In this document: positions 1 to 13,000 of the stretch, piece by piece
Layout of the letters: the number at the start of each line of letters is the position of its first letter
Numbering within the stretch: position 1 is the stretch's first letter
Assembly (NCBI RefSeq): GCF_963678975.1
Contig: NC_089274.1
Location: forward strand, 18,245,633-18,309,632
Source of the DNA: Dysidea avara
Lineage: Eukaryota > Porifera > Demospongiae > Dictyoceratida > Dysideidae
DNA: 64,000 nt
Direction: 5' to 3'
The notes under the pieces: generated by a model
Told to the model about the DNA's origin: nothing
What the model saw: the letters and a program-made list of their open reading frames with translations, nothing else
Database searches by the model: none
Program-made: the position numbers and the translations under genes

Positions 1-652
1 GATAAATTTAGATGGTGATGTACACAATATGGTTTTGCCAGAAACTGGTAATTTTGTAGTGAACACTAATTGCAACTCTACAAAAACAACACTAACATAC
101 ATACGTAGATAAAATTATATGCTACACTGCCATAATTTACTAGACATTACTATTAATTTTTGCATAGGAAAACGTATAACTTTTATGGCAGAGTCTTGTA
201 CACGATAAACAATAATATATTCCTCTAATTATGTCAGAATACATAATAGCTGGTAATAATGAATGAATGGGCATGCATATCATGATACAGTCAGTATACA
301 GGCCAGAGAAGCAACAACTTGGTGATGCAGACTGTAGAGAAGGTCTGCCTAAATAATTTCTTATTTTAGGTTTATAGATAAGCAGGTATATGTAGTTTTG
401 AAATTGATTACTAGTCACCACAGTACCATACTGTCTGCATGATCACAGTTTAAATATGATGCTGAATGACACAAGAGTATAACTAGCTAGGTACCACACA
501 GTACTGAAGCGTGTGTAATTCATGCAGCCATAATATGGCTGCATGTGTACAAAGTTACCACCCATCTGTTTATAAAATTGTGCTTAATAATTAATCTCTC
601 AATGCAATCCTTGTCACCTGTCACATAGGGCAGCTGTAATAATTATTATTCA
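1..652. other. Non-coding, no feature recognised
   Basis: AT-rich sequence. The only sizeable open frame, on the minus strand near 140-421, resembles no family I know and has no convincing splice signals. I see no RNA gene or clear repeat structure here. Confidence 0.5.
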
Positions 653-660
653 CATTATAT

Positions 661-1057
661 CAGGGCTGCCCAGAAAAAATTAAGGGGCCCAGGGCAAAGA
701 GTTAAAGTGGGGTCCCAGGGGCAAGGAGGGTTCCACTCTGAATCACATGTTCAGCCTAGCTGTAAGTTGAAGACCAAAAAAAAGGTCATTACGTCCAGAC
801 AATGACAATAGCTGCCCCTCACCAACTATATCTCCTTATTTATAAGCTTGTCACACTGCTCCTCTGAAGAATACTATGACTGCTCTATTAGAGTATCTAT
901 AGATCTTGACTGCTCTATTAGAGTATATCGATTTTTTAAACAGGTATTCAAGGGGCCCTTGATTGAGCCCCTGGCATGGGGCCCCTTTCAGGCTGCATGG
1001 GGCCCGGGGAAAAATGCCCAAGTTGCCCCCCCCCCCCCCCCCCTGTGGGCGGCCCTG
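661..1057. mobile_element. hAT-like MITE, 8-bp TSD CATTATAT
   Basis: The termini CAGGGCTGCCCA and TGGGCGGCCCTG are imperfect inverted repeats. The element is flanked by a perfect 8-bp direct repeat CATTATAT (653-660 and 1058-1065). CAGGG-type ends with 8-bp duplications are typical of the hAT superfamily. The 397-bp body has no transposase. It contains a poly-C tract (about 1026-1043) and two copies of the CTGCTCTATTAGAGTA motif (about 880-925) that recurs in other transposon families of this window. Confidence 0.85.
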
Positions 1058-1065
1058 CATTATAT

Positions 1066-1894
1066 AGGTACAGCTATAGTTAAACAACAAACAATGTAAT
1101 TATGCGTATGCTGCTAAAACAAGATTGCTTATATAATTATAATGCTGCATGTGGATTGTTAGGATGGGAAGATGACTGTTTTATTAGGATATACAGAATT
1201 CAAGCTCGATTTCTATTTATGTCTTTCAAAATAATTTGTGGCATTCCATGCAGAGTGAATTTCAATTACACTACCTAGCCAGCTGAAATGTGCCAATAAA
1301 GTCATGCGTGTTTATATACTTGCAGTGGAAATTTTCACTGAAACAGGTTTTTATTGGCAAGGTGCAACTTAATTATAAAATTAATTGAATTCATTAGATG
1401 GTGAGCAATATGAATGATAAAAGATCAAATGACTTGCATCAAAATTTCAAAAAATTCGATTCCTGATCATGTGAAATCTTCTGTACTGAACTTGCAATTG
1501 CCGCATGTAAATGTTTTCATAGTCTCTTCTCGTTTAGGGACATGTGACTAACATTTTTACTGTATTTGACATCAAAATTAATATGGTATCAATGATTACT
1601 CTATGACATGCTCTAGACCCACCAAGGCTTGGACTTTTATTGTAAAAAACACATCAAAGCAAAGCACATCAACACACTGGCTATCAAACTATATATATAT
1701 GCATGTATATTTTAAGGTACTGGCCTCCCATCTATATATTGCCACCCATTAGTGACATTTTTGTATGGTAGCTAGGGGACACTGTACCATATAGTAAGGT
1801 GAGGGGCCCACACTCAGAGACACTGCAATGTTGATTAGTGAGAGTGAGGTAACTTGCTGCTACTTTTCCCAATAATCAGAGAAATGAAAGTGGG
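1066..1894. other. Non-coding, no feature recognised
   Basis: AT-rich spacer between two MITEs. It contains a short TA-rich stretch near 1690-1710. No open frame with family resemblance is seen. Confidence 0.5.
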
Positions 1895-1899
1895 CTATT

Positions 1900-2196
1900 C
1901 AGGGGGGGATAAAAAGGGGGGTTCCACTTTGGAATTGCAACTTCAGCCTAGCTGTAAGTTGAAGACCAAAAAAAAAAAAGGTCACCACCTGCTGACAATA
2001 GCTGTCCCTAACCAACTATATTTCCTTATTTATAACTAGATACATAGTTTCCTACACTGCTTCTCGAAAGACTACTGTGACTGCTCTATTAGAGTATCTC
2101 GATTTAACTGCTCTATTAGTGTATCTCGAGTAAGAGAGGCTCTTTCAAAAGGGGGGTTCCATGGAACCCTTTGAACCCTCCCTGGATCCGCCCCTG
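1900..2196. mobile_element. CAGGG-type MITE, 5-bp TSD CTATT
   Basis: The right end GGATCCGCCCCTG matches the CAGGGGCGGATCC terminus seen at 21930, 52101 and 54911; the left end is degenerate (CAGGGGGGGAT). A 5-bp direct repeat CTATT flanks it (1895-1899, 2197-2201). The interior has the segment 'cagcctagctgtaagttgaa', an A-tract, and two CTGCTCTATTAGAGTATC motifs near 2079-2130, as in the copy at 54911. No coding capacity. A 5-bp duplication suggests the hAT5 group or a related superfamily; that assignment is inference. Confidence 0.75.
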
Positions 2197-2201
2197 CTAT
2201 T

Positions 2202-3102
2202 AGCCCATGTGTGTGGCAGATTTCACGTGCACTGATAAGAACCATTATCTGTTCACCATCAGCTGCAAGAGCTGTCATTAGGGCTCACTAATGCACCATC
2301 ACTGGTAGAGACAGTGATGCTCTAGAGCAGCTGTGTGGAAAAACAACATGCATCAGTGAAAAAATAGACCAGTGAGTGGTTACTTCACTATATATAGCTC
2401 CTGTAGCTGCATATGAGTAAATTTATAACTGTGTTACCCAGCTCTTTGTGAGAGGTAGTGTATCCTGATGAGTTCTGCAGATTAGTTACCACTGCTGGTA
2501 CAAAGTGGATCTTCAGAATGCCCCAGTGTTTTGGTAGTTAAATTAAGGGGCATCCCCTATGACATGTCTCTTGTTGAGAGATTGTAATTGTACACTCAGA
2601 TCATGTAGAGTCTAGACACACTGGCCAGGAGTACTGAAGTGCTTTCCCGGCAACCCAAGCTAGCTAAGGTGTAAGGTGTGTCAAGGATGTAGCTAGCTGC
2701 TGCAACTTTCAGTAGGGAGAAAAGCAAACAGAAAAGACATGTAAAAGTTAGCTATGTACAGACACAAAAAAAACACAGCATGTGCCAAACATATACAAAG
2801 CCTTTTTCATTATTTTGAAGTTTTTAATTACTTTTATAATTTTAAAGTTTATAGGTGTTAGCTACCAGAGAGCTATCTAGACTTTGAAACTACTGAACAT
2901 AGCCTAGGATGTACACAGTTTTCCGAATAACTCTGACACAAGTCTTCTTTTCCTCATAGTTCAACACAACATATTCCAAATTAAATAAGAAATCATAATT
3001 TTGAGGTAAAGTGCTGGAAGGAATTTTACACTTTTGTAGGAAGCATGATTCCTACATGTGTAGAGCTTTTTTGAGAATTTTTGCAGAATAAGAAATAGCT
3101 AT
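2202..3102. other. Non-coding, no feature recognised
   Basis: AT-rich spacer upstream of the foldback repeat. No convincing gene or repeat structure was found. Confidence 0.45.
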
Positions 3103-3327
3103 TCCCACTCTGTTGAATTTTGTAAGAAAGATTCCTACACATGGCACAAAGTGTGAGACATCTTCTTACAGTGTAGGAATAATTCCCACAAGTGTAGGAA
3201 TCATTCCTACAAGTGTAGGAATTGTTCTTACAAATGTAGGAATAATTCCTACACTTGTAGGAATTATTCCTACACAATATGTCATGTGTAGGAATCTTTC
3301 TTACAAAATTCAACAGTGCGGGAATAT
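3103..3327. repeat. Foldback repeat of palindromic TTCCTACA units
   Basis: The outer arms (about 3103-3147 and 3283-3327) are inverted copies of each other, sharing GAATTTTGTAAGAAAGATTC. Between them lie about eight alternating direct and inverted copies of a short unit, GTGTAGGAAT or ATTCCTACA. The whole 225 bp can fold into several hairpins. It has no coding meaning; the open frames over it are artefacts of the repeat. It is most likely a small foldback transposable element. Confidence 0.75.
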
Positions 3328-4595
3328 TTCCTACAAAATTTCTTAATGTTGCCCTGCACGTGTACTGAGGAACCATGATATGTGCTTCTTACACAAGGGT
3401 AAAATTTCACAGAAAATTTGCTGTGTTTTAAGGAAAAACTTGCCACATCTTAAAGTTTTGGCTTCTTATTTAGTTTGGAACATGTTAGGCACTTGTGTTC
3501 AGCCAATGAGGTGAACTGGGCATGGAGATATGTAGCTAGTCCTAACACTACATCATGGGTTTGAGAAAATAGGTCTAGCGTTTAACGTCAGCTACACATG
3601 TGATGTTGATGTCGTTGATAAACTACTGTAAATACAGTGTACAGTGATTACATGTCGGTTGTCAGTTGTACAAAAATTCTGATGGGACTCACGTGAAAAC
3701 CAACCAACGATAGGTGGCCAGACTTTTTCAAATTCTTACGAAATATCTGATTGGCTGTTTTTCACGTGATATTACCAGTGAAAGGAATTGTAACTGACAA
3801 CTGTCTTGCAATTTACTGTACCACAATGCAATCAAACCAGTCGTGTTTATACACGTGATCATGCACTCGGATCCAAATTGCCACTTGCCAGGTCGACGTC
3901 TGCGAGCCTGTTCGATCATGGGGGTATATCAACGCCTCTTTGTTTTATCATAGATAATATATACTATGGTTTTATAGACTTGGAAAAAAAAAACTATGGG
4001 AGGGTTTTTCCTAAGTCAGTTACTTTTTTTAAAATTATAGGTCTGATGTAGCTCGTACAGTAACACGCAACTGTAGTCTACACATAGTTTCGCCCACAAA
4101 TGTGGGCTGGGAGACTAGTCTACACAGCCTTCTAATCGAGGTTCTAATGTAACAAGCTACAGTCACGGACGGCTACTGAAAAGGACAATGGGAGTGGTGG
4201 GGAAGGATATGGACGGAGGTGCAGTGATTGGTAACTAGTACTACTGTTGAAGCAATCAGTGCTGACGTACTGCGACCAGACTGAACGTAATGAAGATTCA
4301 CCAAGACTTTCATATGTAATTACAATTACGTGGTTTGATTTTGTGTGATACAGATAGCACAATGGATTCTTTAAAACCACGAATTATTTAGTAGTCAGCA
4401 TTGAACAACACAGTCTGTACATGAAGTGAACATCTCACTCTTCCCTTCTGACACTACTGGTGCAGCAAACGTGCAGGTCTATACAGAATGCATACATGCA
4501 TTAATATAGTAGCTAATTTTATAAATTGAGTTGTCGTCACTTGTCATATATACTATGTAGTACAGTGTTATTTGTCTCTGTCATGTTGTCTGTTT
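3328..4595. other. Intergenic, with a short inverted-repeat element near 3640-3823
   Basis: Arms at about 3640-3707 and 3757-3823 are imperfect inverted copies sharing CAGTTGT and CACGTGA, so a small MITE is likely. A smaller inverted repeat lies near 4070-4130. The downstream part, to 4595, would be the 3' UTR of RBM45; I could not find a clear AATAAA signal on the minus strand. Confidence 0.45.
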
Positions 4596-6587
4596 TCACG
4601 TCCGTTGCCGTTTACGTGACTGATCTTGCGGTGGTGGATCAGCAAGCATCACACGAAGCTTCACACCAAACACTTCCATTCCATGTAATGCAGTAATTGC
4701 AGCCTCAGCAGAAGCTCGATTGGTAAACTTTGCATAACCATAATTTTTACCTCTCACCACCCATACATCGGTGAGAATACCAAACCTCCCAAAGATATCT
4801 CTGAGTACATGCTCAGCTGGAGGGTTGGGATGACATATGAAGAAGACTCGAGTGTCCAACTCTGAACTAATTGAGTGTCGTCGTTGACGTGTGACCATCG
4901 GACGTACGGGAGACAAAGATCTTACAGGAGAACGGACTGGTGAGTGTGGAGCAGAATGAAAATGAGCTGCTAGCTCAGTTGGAGATCCAGGGCCGTACTT
5001 AGTCCCGGGAGGATCTTCAGCATATTTCACTAAAATCTTATAGCCAGGTGGATATTCAAAACCATTCAACTTCTCCTTAGCATACATGGCAGAGGCAATT
5101 GAGCTGTAAGTAACAAATGCAAAACCTCTGGAGTCTCCTGTAATATGGTTATGCTTTAAATCACAGTAGTCCATACCAGGAACTAAATCGAATAATCTGA
5201 TCAATTGTTCCTGAGTGACACTAGGGGCTACTGTAACGAACAGCCTTGTGCTGACACCTCCATCACTGGCGGCATAGCTCTGTAGGAGATCCATTGTGCT
5301 GTGTGTGGGGCTACTACCACCACTCATCATTGCATAGTTGTCCTGCAGACTCCTTCGCTCTCGAGCAGCCTGATAAGCAGCTTCTCTAGCAAACTTGGCA
5401 GACTTTGGTTCAGCGAGAATAGCCTTAAAGCTCTTGTCACAATTCTCCATAGCTACAGCAGCAGTTGATGCCTTCGAAAACTTCACATAGCCGAAGCCTT
5501 TGTTCTCTCCTGTGCTACGATCCCTAACAATATTGCAATACTCAAAGTCTCCATGAGGCTCAAACTTGGCTCTCAAATCATCCTCAGTGTAGTCTTTAGG
5601 AACAACCACAAATAATCTTGTTCTTGTACTCTCCTCACTGTAATCTGTCTTGACAACAGCGTTCTTTGCAGACGCAATCATAACCTGCAGAAATAACATT
5701 ATAATTAGTATACTGAATATGGTAGCATAAAAATAATAGACCGAAGACCAGCCAGACACAAACATAATAATAATTATGGTAAGTAAAGGGTATATTTATT
5801 ACATGCACACACACACTTGGGTTAAAGTCTAATAGAAGTAATTTGAACAGTATCACAAAACAACAAATTGGTAATGAATATCTGACCACGTCTGCCTTAT
5901 AAAGCCACCAGTACTTGTCAGCGAGTCTAATTTAATCCACTAGCATATGGAGTTAAACTTAGTCCTAATTTTTGAAAGTAAAATTTGTGTGACTTCACCA
6001 CAAGTGAAATGTAAAGGTGCAAGACACAGAGACAAACCCATTATTGTGTTTACACCTATTGTGTGGATACAACCACAAATAAATATCCCATTTAACTAAC
6101 ATGTACACATGTACACACCATATCTCAAATTAACAATACAAGGAACTACAGCTATTGCCCAATGGCCAGTCGCAGTGATTCTTACAAAATGGTCCCATTA
6201 AAACTATATTACTTCTAACCCCAACTATTTCAAGAATATTTGTTCAGAGCAACAGCATACAAGAACTTTATGGGAGAAACCATACACTATACTACATACC
6301 TTTATTGGCTTTTGATCAGTACCCAGGACCTTCCCATCCAAATTCTCGATCGCAAGAGCAGCTGAAGAAGCTTTGTCATATTTAACATAACAAATCCCCT
6401 TGTTTTCCTTTGTCATGCGGTCTTTTACCATCCAGATGTCCTCTATAAAACCGTATGGAGCAAAACAAGCACGGATTTCTTCCTCAGTGTTGTTCTTGCT
6501 GCAAACAACAAAAGCTCTTGAGAACGGTGGGAGATCGACATTCACTCGATCTCCAGAGTTTGAGTTCACTCTTTCTGGACTGGCCAT
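4596..6587 (-). CDS. RBM45: RBM45 homologue, four-RRM RNA-binding protein
   Basis: Two coding exons: 6587-6300 and 5684-4596 (minus), joined by a 615-bp phase-0 intron with donor GTATGT and acceptor CTGCAG, giving 458 residues. RRM1 is about residues 14-95, RRM2 119-195, RRM3 242-320 and RRM4 374-445. The RRM1-RRM2 join reads KPIKVMIAS, close to the same junction in vertebrate RBM45. The blocks AMENCDKSFKAILAEPK and a C-terminal RRM ending in a basic RKRQRT tail also fit. Vertebrate RBM45 is about 476 residues, so this looks full length. The family binds RNA, mainly in the nucleus, and self-associates. The start chosen is the first ATG (MASPERVNS). A good acceptor (ATTGCAG) just upstream, near 6624, suggests a non-coding 5' exon. 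It is head to head with the AF10-like gene. Confidence 0.92.
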
Positions 6588-7004
6588 AATGCTTTCCCCA
6601 AGTGGACAAAGCAAGCAAAATAACCTGCAATCATAAACAAACCATCAATCAATCAATCATACAAACCTGTGAATAGTAAATGCCTCGTGTTGCATACACA
6701 CGCAAAACCTATATTAAAAGCACACCCGATCATCTACAAACTAGGAAAAGTTTTATTACCAGCTGAGTTACAGGCCGGCATACCCAAATGATGATCTATA
6801 TTTCCTACAGCACACGTTATACACAACACACCATACCAGTTGAATTAGAGCTCTCGTCCAGTCCTCGCCAAAACAAGTCGAGTCTTCTTGATGTTATGAC
6901 TGATTACGCAGGGGATTACGCACAAATCCGAACAAAAAAAAAAAGTCCAGGTGCTGGGCATTTATTAGAATGAACAAGTAAAGCTGTTTTCGGCGCGAAT
7001 AGAA
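6588..7004. promoter_or_regulatory. Putative bidirectional promoter between RBM45 and the AF10-like gene
   Basis: Only 417 bp separate the two divergent start codons, and part of this probably holds the 5' UTR exon of RBM45. Two copies of GATTACGCA lie near 6902-6920, a possible bZIP-type site. No TATA box is obvious. A shared promoter is inferred from spacing and orientation only. Confidence 0.4.
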
Positions 7005-10000
7005 ATGAATAAAGTGTGTTCAGTATGTGGAGAAGGATTTAACAGTCCTGAAAATTCGCTCTTTATTTGCGAAGGAAGAGGCTGTCATGTTGGAGTACAC
7101 CAAGGTTAGTTGACCGTAAAGTGTTAAAATCACACCTGTACGTGTAGTGTTGTAACAGCAGTGTAAGTAAATTCGTTGTTTGGCTTTTCGGTTATTGTTT
7201 AGCTGCAATAGGATGCTCAATTGTTATAGTGGGCATTATTTAGAATTTCATCGATTTGAACTAACTCGCGCAAAAGTAAGTCACAACTGACATCATTAGT
7301 TGTGATATGAACTTTCCTTGTGAGTATATTGTAGCACCAAAGTCAATTAATCATGTACTGCGTGGTGAGTGCATATGCTTATGCACCTATCAATGTTATC
7401 CCCCACCTCCCCCCTCCCGGGCGTAGTGGGGGAAATGGTGGAGATTTGACTTTTTGAAAAATCAAATTCTCCACCCACTGGGGAACAACTAGTGGTCAAA
7501 TCTCCATGTAGTATCGCTGGAATAAACTTTAGGAAACAGATCAATTCTTATAGCTCGCAAGCTAAATCAAACGCCTAAAATTTCGAACGGTCAAATGCCC
7601 CACTAGTGGGGCAAAATTTCTGATCAAATTGGCGAAAATCCCCCACTAATCCCTTAGTAAGCCCGGGAGGGGGGTAGTGGGGCTTAACATTGATAGGTGC
7701 ATTACAAGATAGCAATGGATGAATCTGTTAATTCATGGATTGTGAGTGCTAAAATCAGTTACAGTAGCTGTTGGTTTGGTACAGTGACTACATTTGTGTT
7801 ATGTTAAAGAATAGTAGGTTCTGGTTATGTGTACTAATAGTTTGTTAACTTATCATTCTAAGAAATTATTTCATTAAGGTATTGTATAATGTGATAGAAA
7901 AGATGTAACTTAACATTCAAAGAAATTATCTGTATACACTGCAAACTAGATAGGCTGCTTAGTTATTGTGTGGTACACATGATTATCCATCCATTAAGTA
8001 TTTGTGGTTGTATGTGTCAGACTAATAGCAAGTCCTGTGGTACACAGTGGTTGCTTTGTTATCTGTAGCTTGTTATGGGATTGTTAGTCCACCTACCTCA
8101 GGAGTATGGTACTGTCGGAAGTGTGAATCACAAGAGAGAGCAGCCAGAGTGGTATGTGCGTTGGTTGTGTGTTTGTATCTGTAGTGTGTGGGTGTGTGTA
8201 GTGAAGTGTGTATGTATGTGTAGTGTAGAATGTATGTATGTTGTGTCTTGGAAGTGTGGTGTGCCAGTATATTTATGGCAGATGTTAGCTCAAGTCTAGG
8301 AAATAAATTTTTTACATGTGCAGGTATGCTTGTGCTCATTTCCTTTCATGTGTGTTGTGTGATATATACAGCATAGTGTGTATATGCGACCAAATTTTAG
8401 AAAATCATTGATGTATGCACATTGCACAATAGTAGTTTTGATAAATTGTGTTTAAAAGCAATGGGTAAAAATGCAAGTTCCACAAAAAGAAACAATGTAG
8501 CTTTTATTGCTTCACTAGTCATAGTGAATTAACACTCCATTCCTTGTTTGCCTGCTTATGGGGAGTTTGATAATCTTTGTTTTATTTCTGTATACAGATG
8601 GATTTCTAAGTTACATGTGTTTGTTTACTTTGGTAAATTCACAAATTCACGGCAAACACAATGAGCCAAGTTTCAATTCGTACACCGTTACATCAATAAG
8701 TTATGATTGTTTATTTAACAACCTGTACATTATTTTTTTCAATAAGATCGTCTGGCTATCCAGTGCTATATCTTCCACATTACTCACAACTTAAGATAGG
8801 CTGAAACTTAGCCAGTTTATACCATTGTACCTATAGATAACAGAGAACCAATAAAATAAATTTTGAAAAACGTGCAGACATTTCTAAAATTTGGTCACAT
8901 ATTGTATGTAACATGTTGTGAAGAACAGCAACTGGATATGCCAGTAGCTGTATGTAGTACATATGAGATTTATGCAAGTTGGAAATTTTAACGGTATGTA
9001 TCTTACCTCTTAGAAATGTGATCTCTGTCCCAAGAAAGATGGAGCCTTCAAGCGGACGGACACTAGCGGTAAGCACATTCACCAACTACATGTTCATTAT
9101 GTGCTGAATCATCAGCAGGTTGGGCGCATGTTGTGTGTGCATTATACATCCCTGAGGCATCTTTTGGCAACAATAGCTCCATGGAACCCATCATTGTCTC
9201 TAAGATCCCAAAGGATCGATTTTCTAAGGTACAGGACAATGTTTTTAAACTAGAGTAGGGACAGTGTAGTACCGTTGTAATAAAAGTACTGAAACAAGCT
9301 GGATTGGAGTAAGTACGTATGTCCAGATACTGTAAAACAATAAGAAGTGAATATCCCTTCTGTGCTATGGAGATTCTACAATCAAAATGCACAGTAGGGA
9401 TATTCACTTCTTGTTTTACAGTATCTGGACATTACGTACTACTCCAATTCAGTTTGTTTTAGTACTTTTTATTGCAGTGGTACTACATTGTCCCTACTAT
9501 AGTTTAAAATTCCTAATTTTTCTTATACTTGTTATGATGATTTTGTGGAAATATGGACATACATAATGTTATGTAAGCCGTTAGGGTTGCCAGTGTTCAT
9601 GACAATGAAAAGTATTTATGCCATGAACTGTACTTACTAGTAGTGCTTATAACTCAAACAAGCAGTTACAAGCCAATTTGTAACTTCCTAGCCCCTCTGA
9701 GTTTTGTTCCCATGTCTATGAGTGTATGATGTACATGAGTTATGTGCATAATTATTCCTTTGAAGTAAATGTAGTACACTGTTATATTTACATGCACTGT
9801 AGTGCAGTACAATGCAAGTATTTTTTCTATACCTTTAAACTAACTACACCATGTTTTTATTATTTTATGGTCATCTCCATATAAAGGATTTAATATTGTA
9901 TATAGCCATCAGTAAAGGGAGATCCCTTGAATATATTGAAATTAAGAGGTGACCACTACAAAGAGGTGGTGCTATTAATGATGTAGTCATTCTGTAGAGC

Positions 10001-13000
10001 AAGAATTGTTTGTTATACAACTTTTGTGTGCATACAGGTGTGCTGTATTTGTGAAGAGCATGGATCAGAGAACCAGGCAACAATCGGTGCTTGTATGACA
10101 TGTAACAAGCCACATTGTAAGATGGCATTTCATGTTACTTGGTAAGCTGATGGTGTATGTCATTGAATTAGCTAAGACTGAACCAATAAGTTAAATTGTG
10201 ATACAGCATAGCACAAACAGTGCAGCCATGCCTAGTGTGACAATCAATTTGAAACAGACTTGTTGTGACTGTTCTTATTAGGGGAGCTTTAATTTAACCC
10301 TTGAACCAGAAAACTGGATCTAAACTTAACAAATACGTGTGTCTTACACAGTGCCGTAACTTATGAATTGAGCATATGTCCTATGGCTTGGCTACACAAT
10401 TTACATCATTCTACTTGTGATGTAACATGGATTAAAATGATACCTAGGGTTTTACCCTAACGCTAAATGGTGAAGCCAAAACTAGTCGTGTAAGTAAATT
10501 TTCAGTAAGGAAACATGCAAACCCTAACATGATCCATAACTCAATGATGGTTGCTCCTATCAACTTGCAAAAGTTCCATTTGCTTCACAATTAAATTTTC
10601 TATCAGGCCATATATGACCTACATGATTAAACCACCAATCTAAATTAAACACATAGCAAAAATTTTGAAACACAGAGTCGCGTTGCTTTGTAACAAGTAA
10701 GCTACTGTAGTTATAGTGTTTTTTTTTAAACTTCACCAAGTAGTCAGTGAACAGACTTTTGATAAATGTGTACTATAGGAGTTAACTATTGTCACCATGC
10801 ATGCCTATATTGTGTAAACATGCATTGCCTAAAAGTTCTCTGTGGGTTTAAGGGTTAAGTGAAGTTATTAAGTTTTATCCACTCCCTCTTCATTTACGAA
10901 GCAGTGTGCAGTTATGTGTTAATAATTTTCACTGAAGATCACTTGATTAAGCTGTCACCTGTAAGACAAGTAATTTCAGTACAACTACCCAATGAGGATT
11001 GTGTATCAAAGTTACCTGTACATCAAGTTGTTCTAACTAGTTTAGCTGTTTCCTGAGATCATTACTGTGTGGCATGTGTATAGTTGAGTCTGTGCCCAAG
11101 TGAAGTTGAAGGCTTCTGGTTTGTGATGAATATAGGCTGCATGTTATTTTACAAATCTTTCAGGTTTTTTGTGTTTGATGGTATGCGTTAGATTATTCAA
11201 AAGATATTGTGGTATTTAATTGTTCAAACTGACCTTATCTTTGGCTGAACTTATCTTTGGCTGAACTTATCTTTGGCTGAACTTATCTTTGGCTGAACTT
11301 ATCTTTGGCTGAACATATCTTTGGCTGAACTTATCTTTGGCTGAACTTATCTTTGGCTGAACTTATCTTTGGCTGAACTTGTACCTTCACAGGGTGGTAA
11401 GTGTTAGGACATTTCTACAGGCTAACAGCAGTTCAGAAACCCGGCTATCCTATTGTCCTACATCAAGTTTAAGGCATGTTTAGTGTGGCTTTATTGGTAT
11501 AGCAACTTTATGCAGCCATTATCTTACATTCTTGCTTTTGTGATCAACTCCAAGCCACGGTGATTGTCTAAGAAGACACACCTGTAGAAGGAATATATTT
11601 CTCCCTACTCTAATTAGACCACTATTGAACAAAGCAAATAATTATGTAGAGTGACTTATTGTTCACTTGGCATTTAACAGGCGACATATACTTCTGCGTT
11701 ATCATGTTCTTATATGTTGTTAATTTTGTTTTCTCAGTGCCCAGAAGGCACGTTTGTTAAGTGAAGAGGAGGACCCCAGAGATCCCAACAATGTCCTCTA
11801 TGTTGGATATTGTCCGCATCATCGCAGTAAACTGGTATGTCAACAGTGTCAAAGTATAATATAAAAAAAATTTTTTTAAATGTATATTATAGGATAAGCA
11901 TAATTACAGCAACTTGAGAAGGCAGTCATTATCTCAGAACTTATCATCACCAGCTCCTGCATCGCCGGTGCTTAGCCCTTTTCCTCCTACCAAGAAAGAT
12001 TCCAATGTACCATCATTAAAAACTACCAGCAAGACCTCTGCCAAGAGAGATAGAGATGCCAACGAACCTCCTCCACCTCGAAGAAGGGCAAAAAGACGGA
12101 AGCTGTCATCGTCGACAGAAAGTAATGTGTCAGAAGATTTTGCACCAGCTGCTGACAGTGTAGAAGATACTGATTCGGTCAAACAGCCATTAGGACTAAG
12201 TACTGAAGAATTAAGTGTGGTTACAAGTAGTAGTAACAATGCCAGTGGCTCTAGTACCACTAATAGCCGTAACCCATCCATATCTACTATTGAGAAGGAT
12301 GAAAAAGACCTTCCTATCTTAAGTCCTAAATCAGTCGAGTCTAATACTCAGCTAGTAGAGGTAGAAGAAAAGACAACGGTGATTGAAACTGAAGAGACTA
12401 TATCAGTTAGGGAAGAAAGTGTACCCCCAGTAGAACAAGAAGTTGTCACAGCTGACTGTATTGAAGAAGCTATCGTAGATGATAGTAGTACTATGGTAGT
12501 GAAGCAGGAAACACCTGCTCCTAGTAAGAAACCAGCCTCTCAACGGGGCAAGAGAAAATCCACAGCAGGGATGTCTAAAAGAGATGGTGGGTCTGGTGTG
12601 CCTCGGAGAAGAAGCACTGTTAAACAAAGAAACGCTTCATCTTCTCAAAACAAGGGATCAAAGAAGAACTCATCAAGACAGCAATCACAGTACGTTATCC
12701 ATATTTGGAATAACATGTTTATAATTACTATTTATAGGCAGCAGACACTGCCACCTCCCACAAGCTTGACAGAGTTGTTGGAGAGACAGTGGGAACAGAC
12801 AGCACAGTTTGTAATGGACCAGTCATCACGGCAGAGTAATGGTAAGGTTGTACCCACATATCTTGTATGACTGTAATGGGTGGTTATCTCTTGTAGCTGG
12901 CACAATGCTGTCTCGATTGTATCAACTTCAAACAGAGAACCAGCAGATGCAGGAACGCATCACTAACCTAGCCGCCCAAAGAGAGTTCCTTCTTGCCACC

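Noticed and set aside
851..1099. Pro/Gly-rich small proteins on both strands
   Set aside because: They translate the poly-C and G-rich blocks of a MITE with a clear target duplication.
3026..3376. Open frame rich in Cys-Arg-Asn-Ser-Tyr repeats
   Set aside because: It is a translation of the TTCCTACA palindrome repeat, with frames on both strands.
5685..5765. Hydrophobic N-terminal extension on the second RBM45 exon (possible signal peptide)
   Set aside because: It precedes a clear CTGCAG acceptor. Joining to the upstream RRM1 exon restores a known RBM45 junction.
12690..12737. Reading 11914-12870 as one uninterrupted coding exon
   Set aside because: Canonical splice sites and a hydrophobic AT-rich insert absent from the family favour a short intron.
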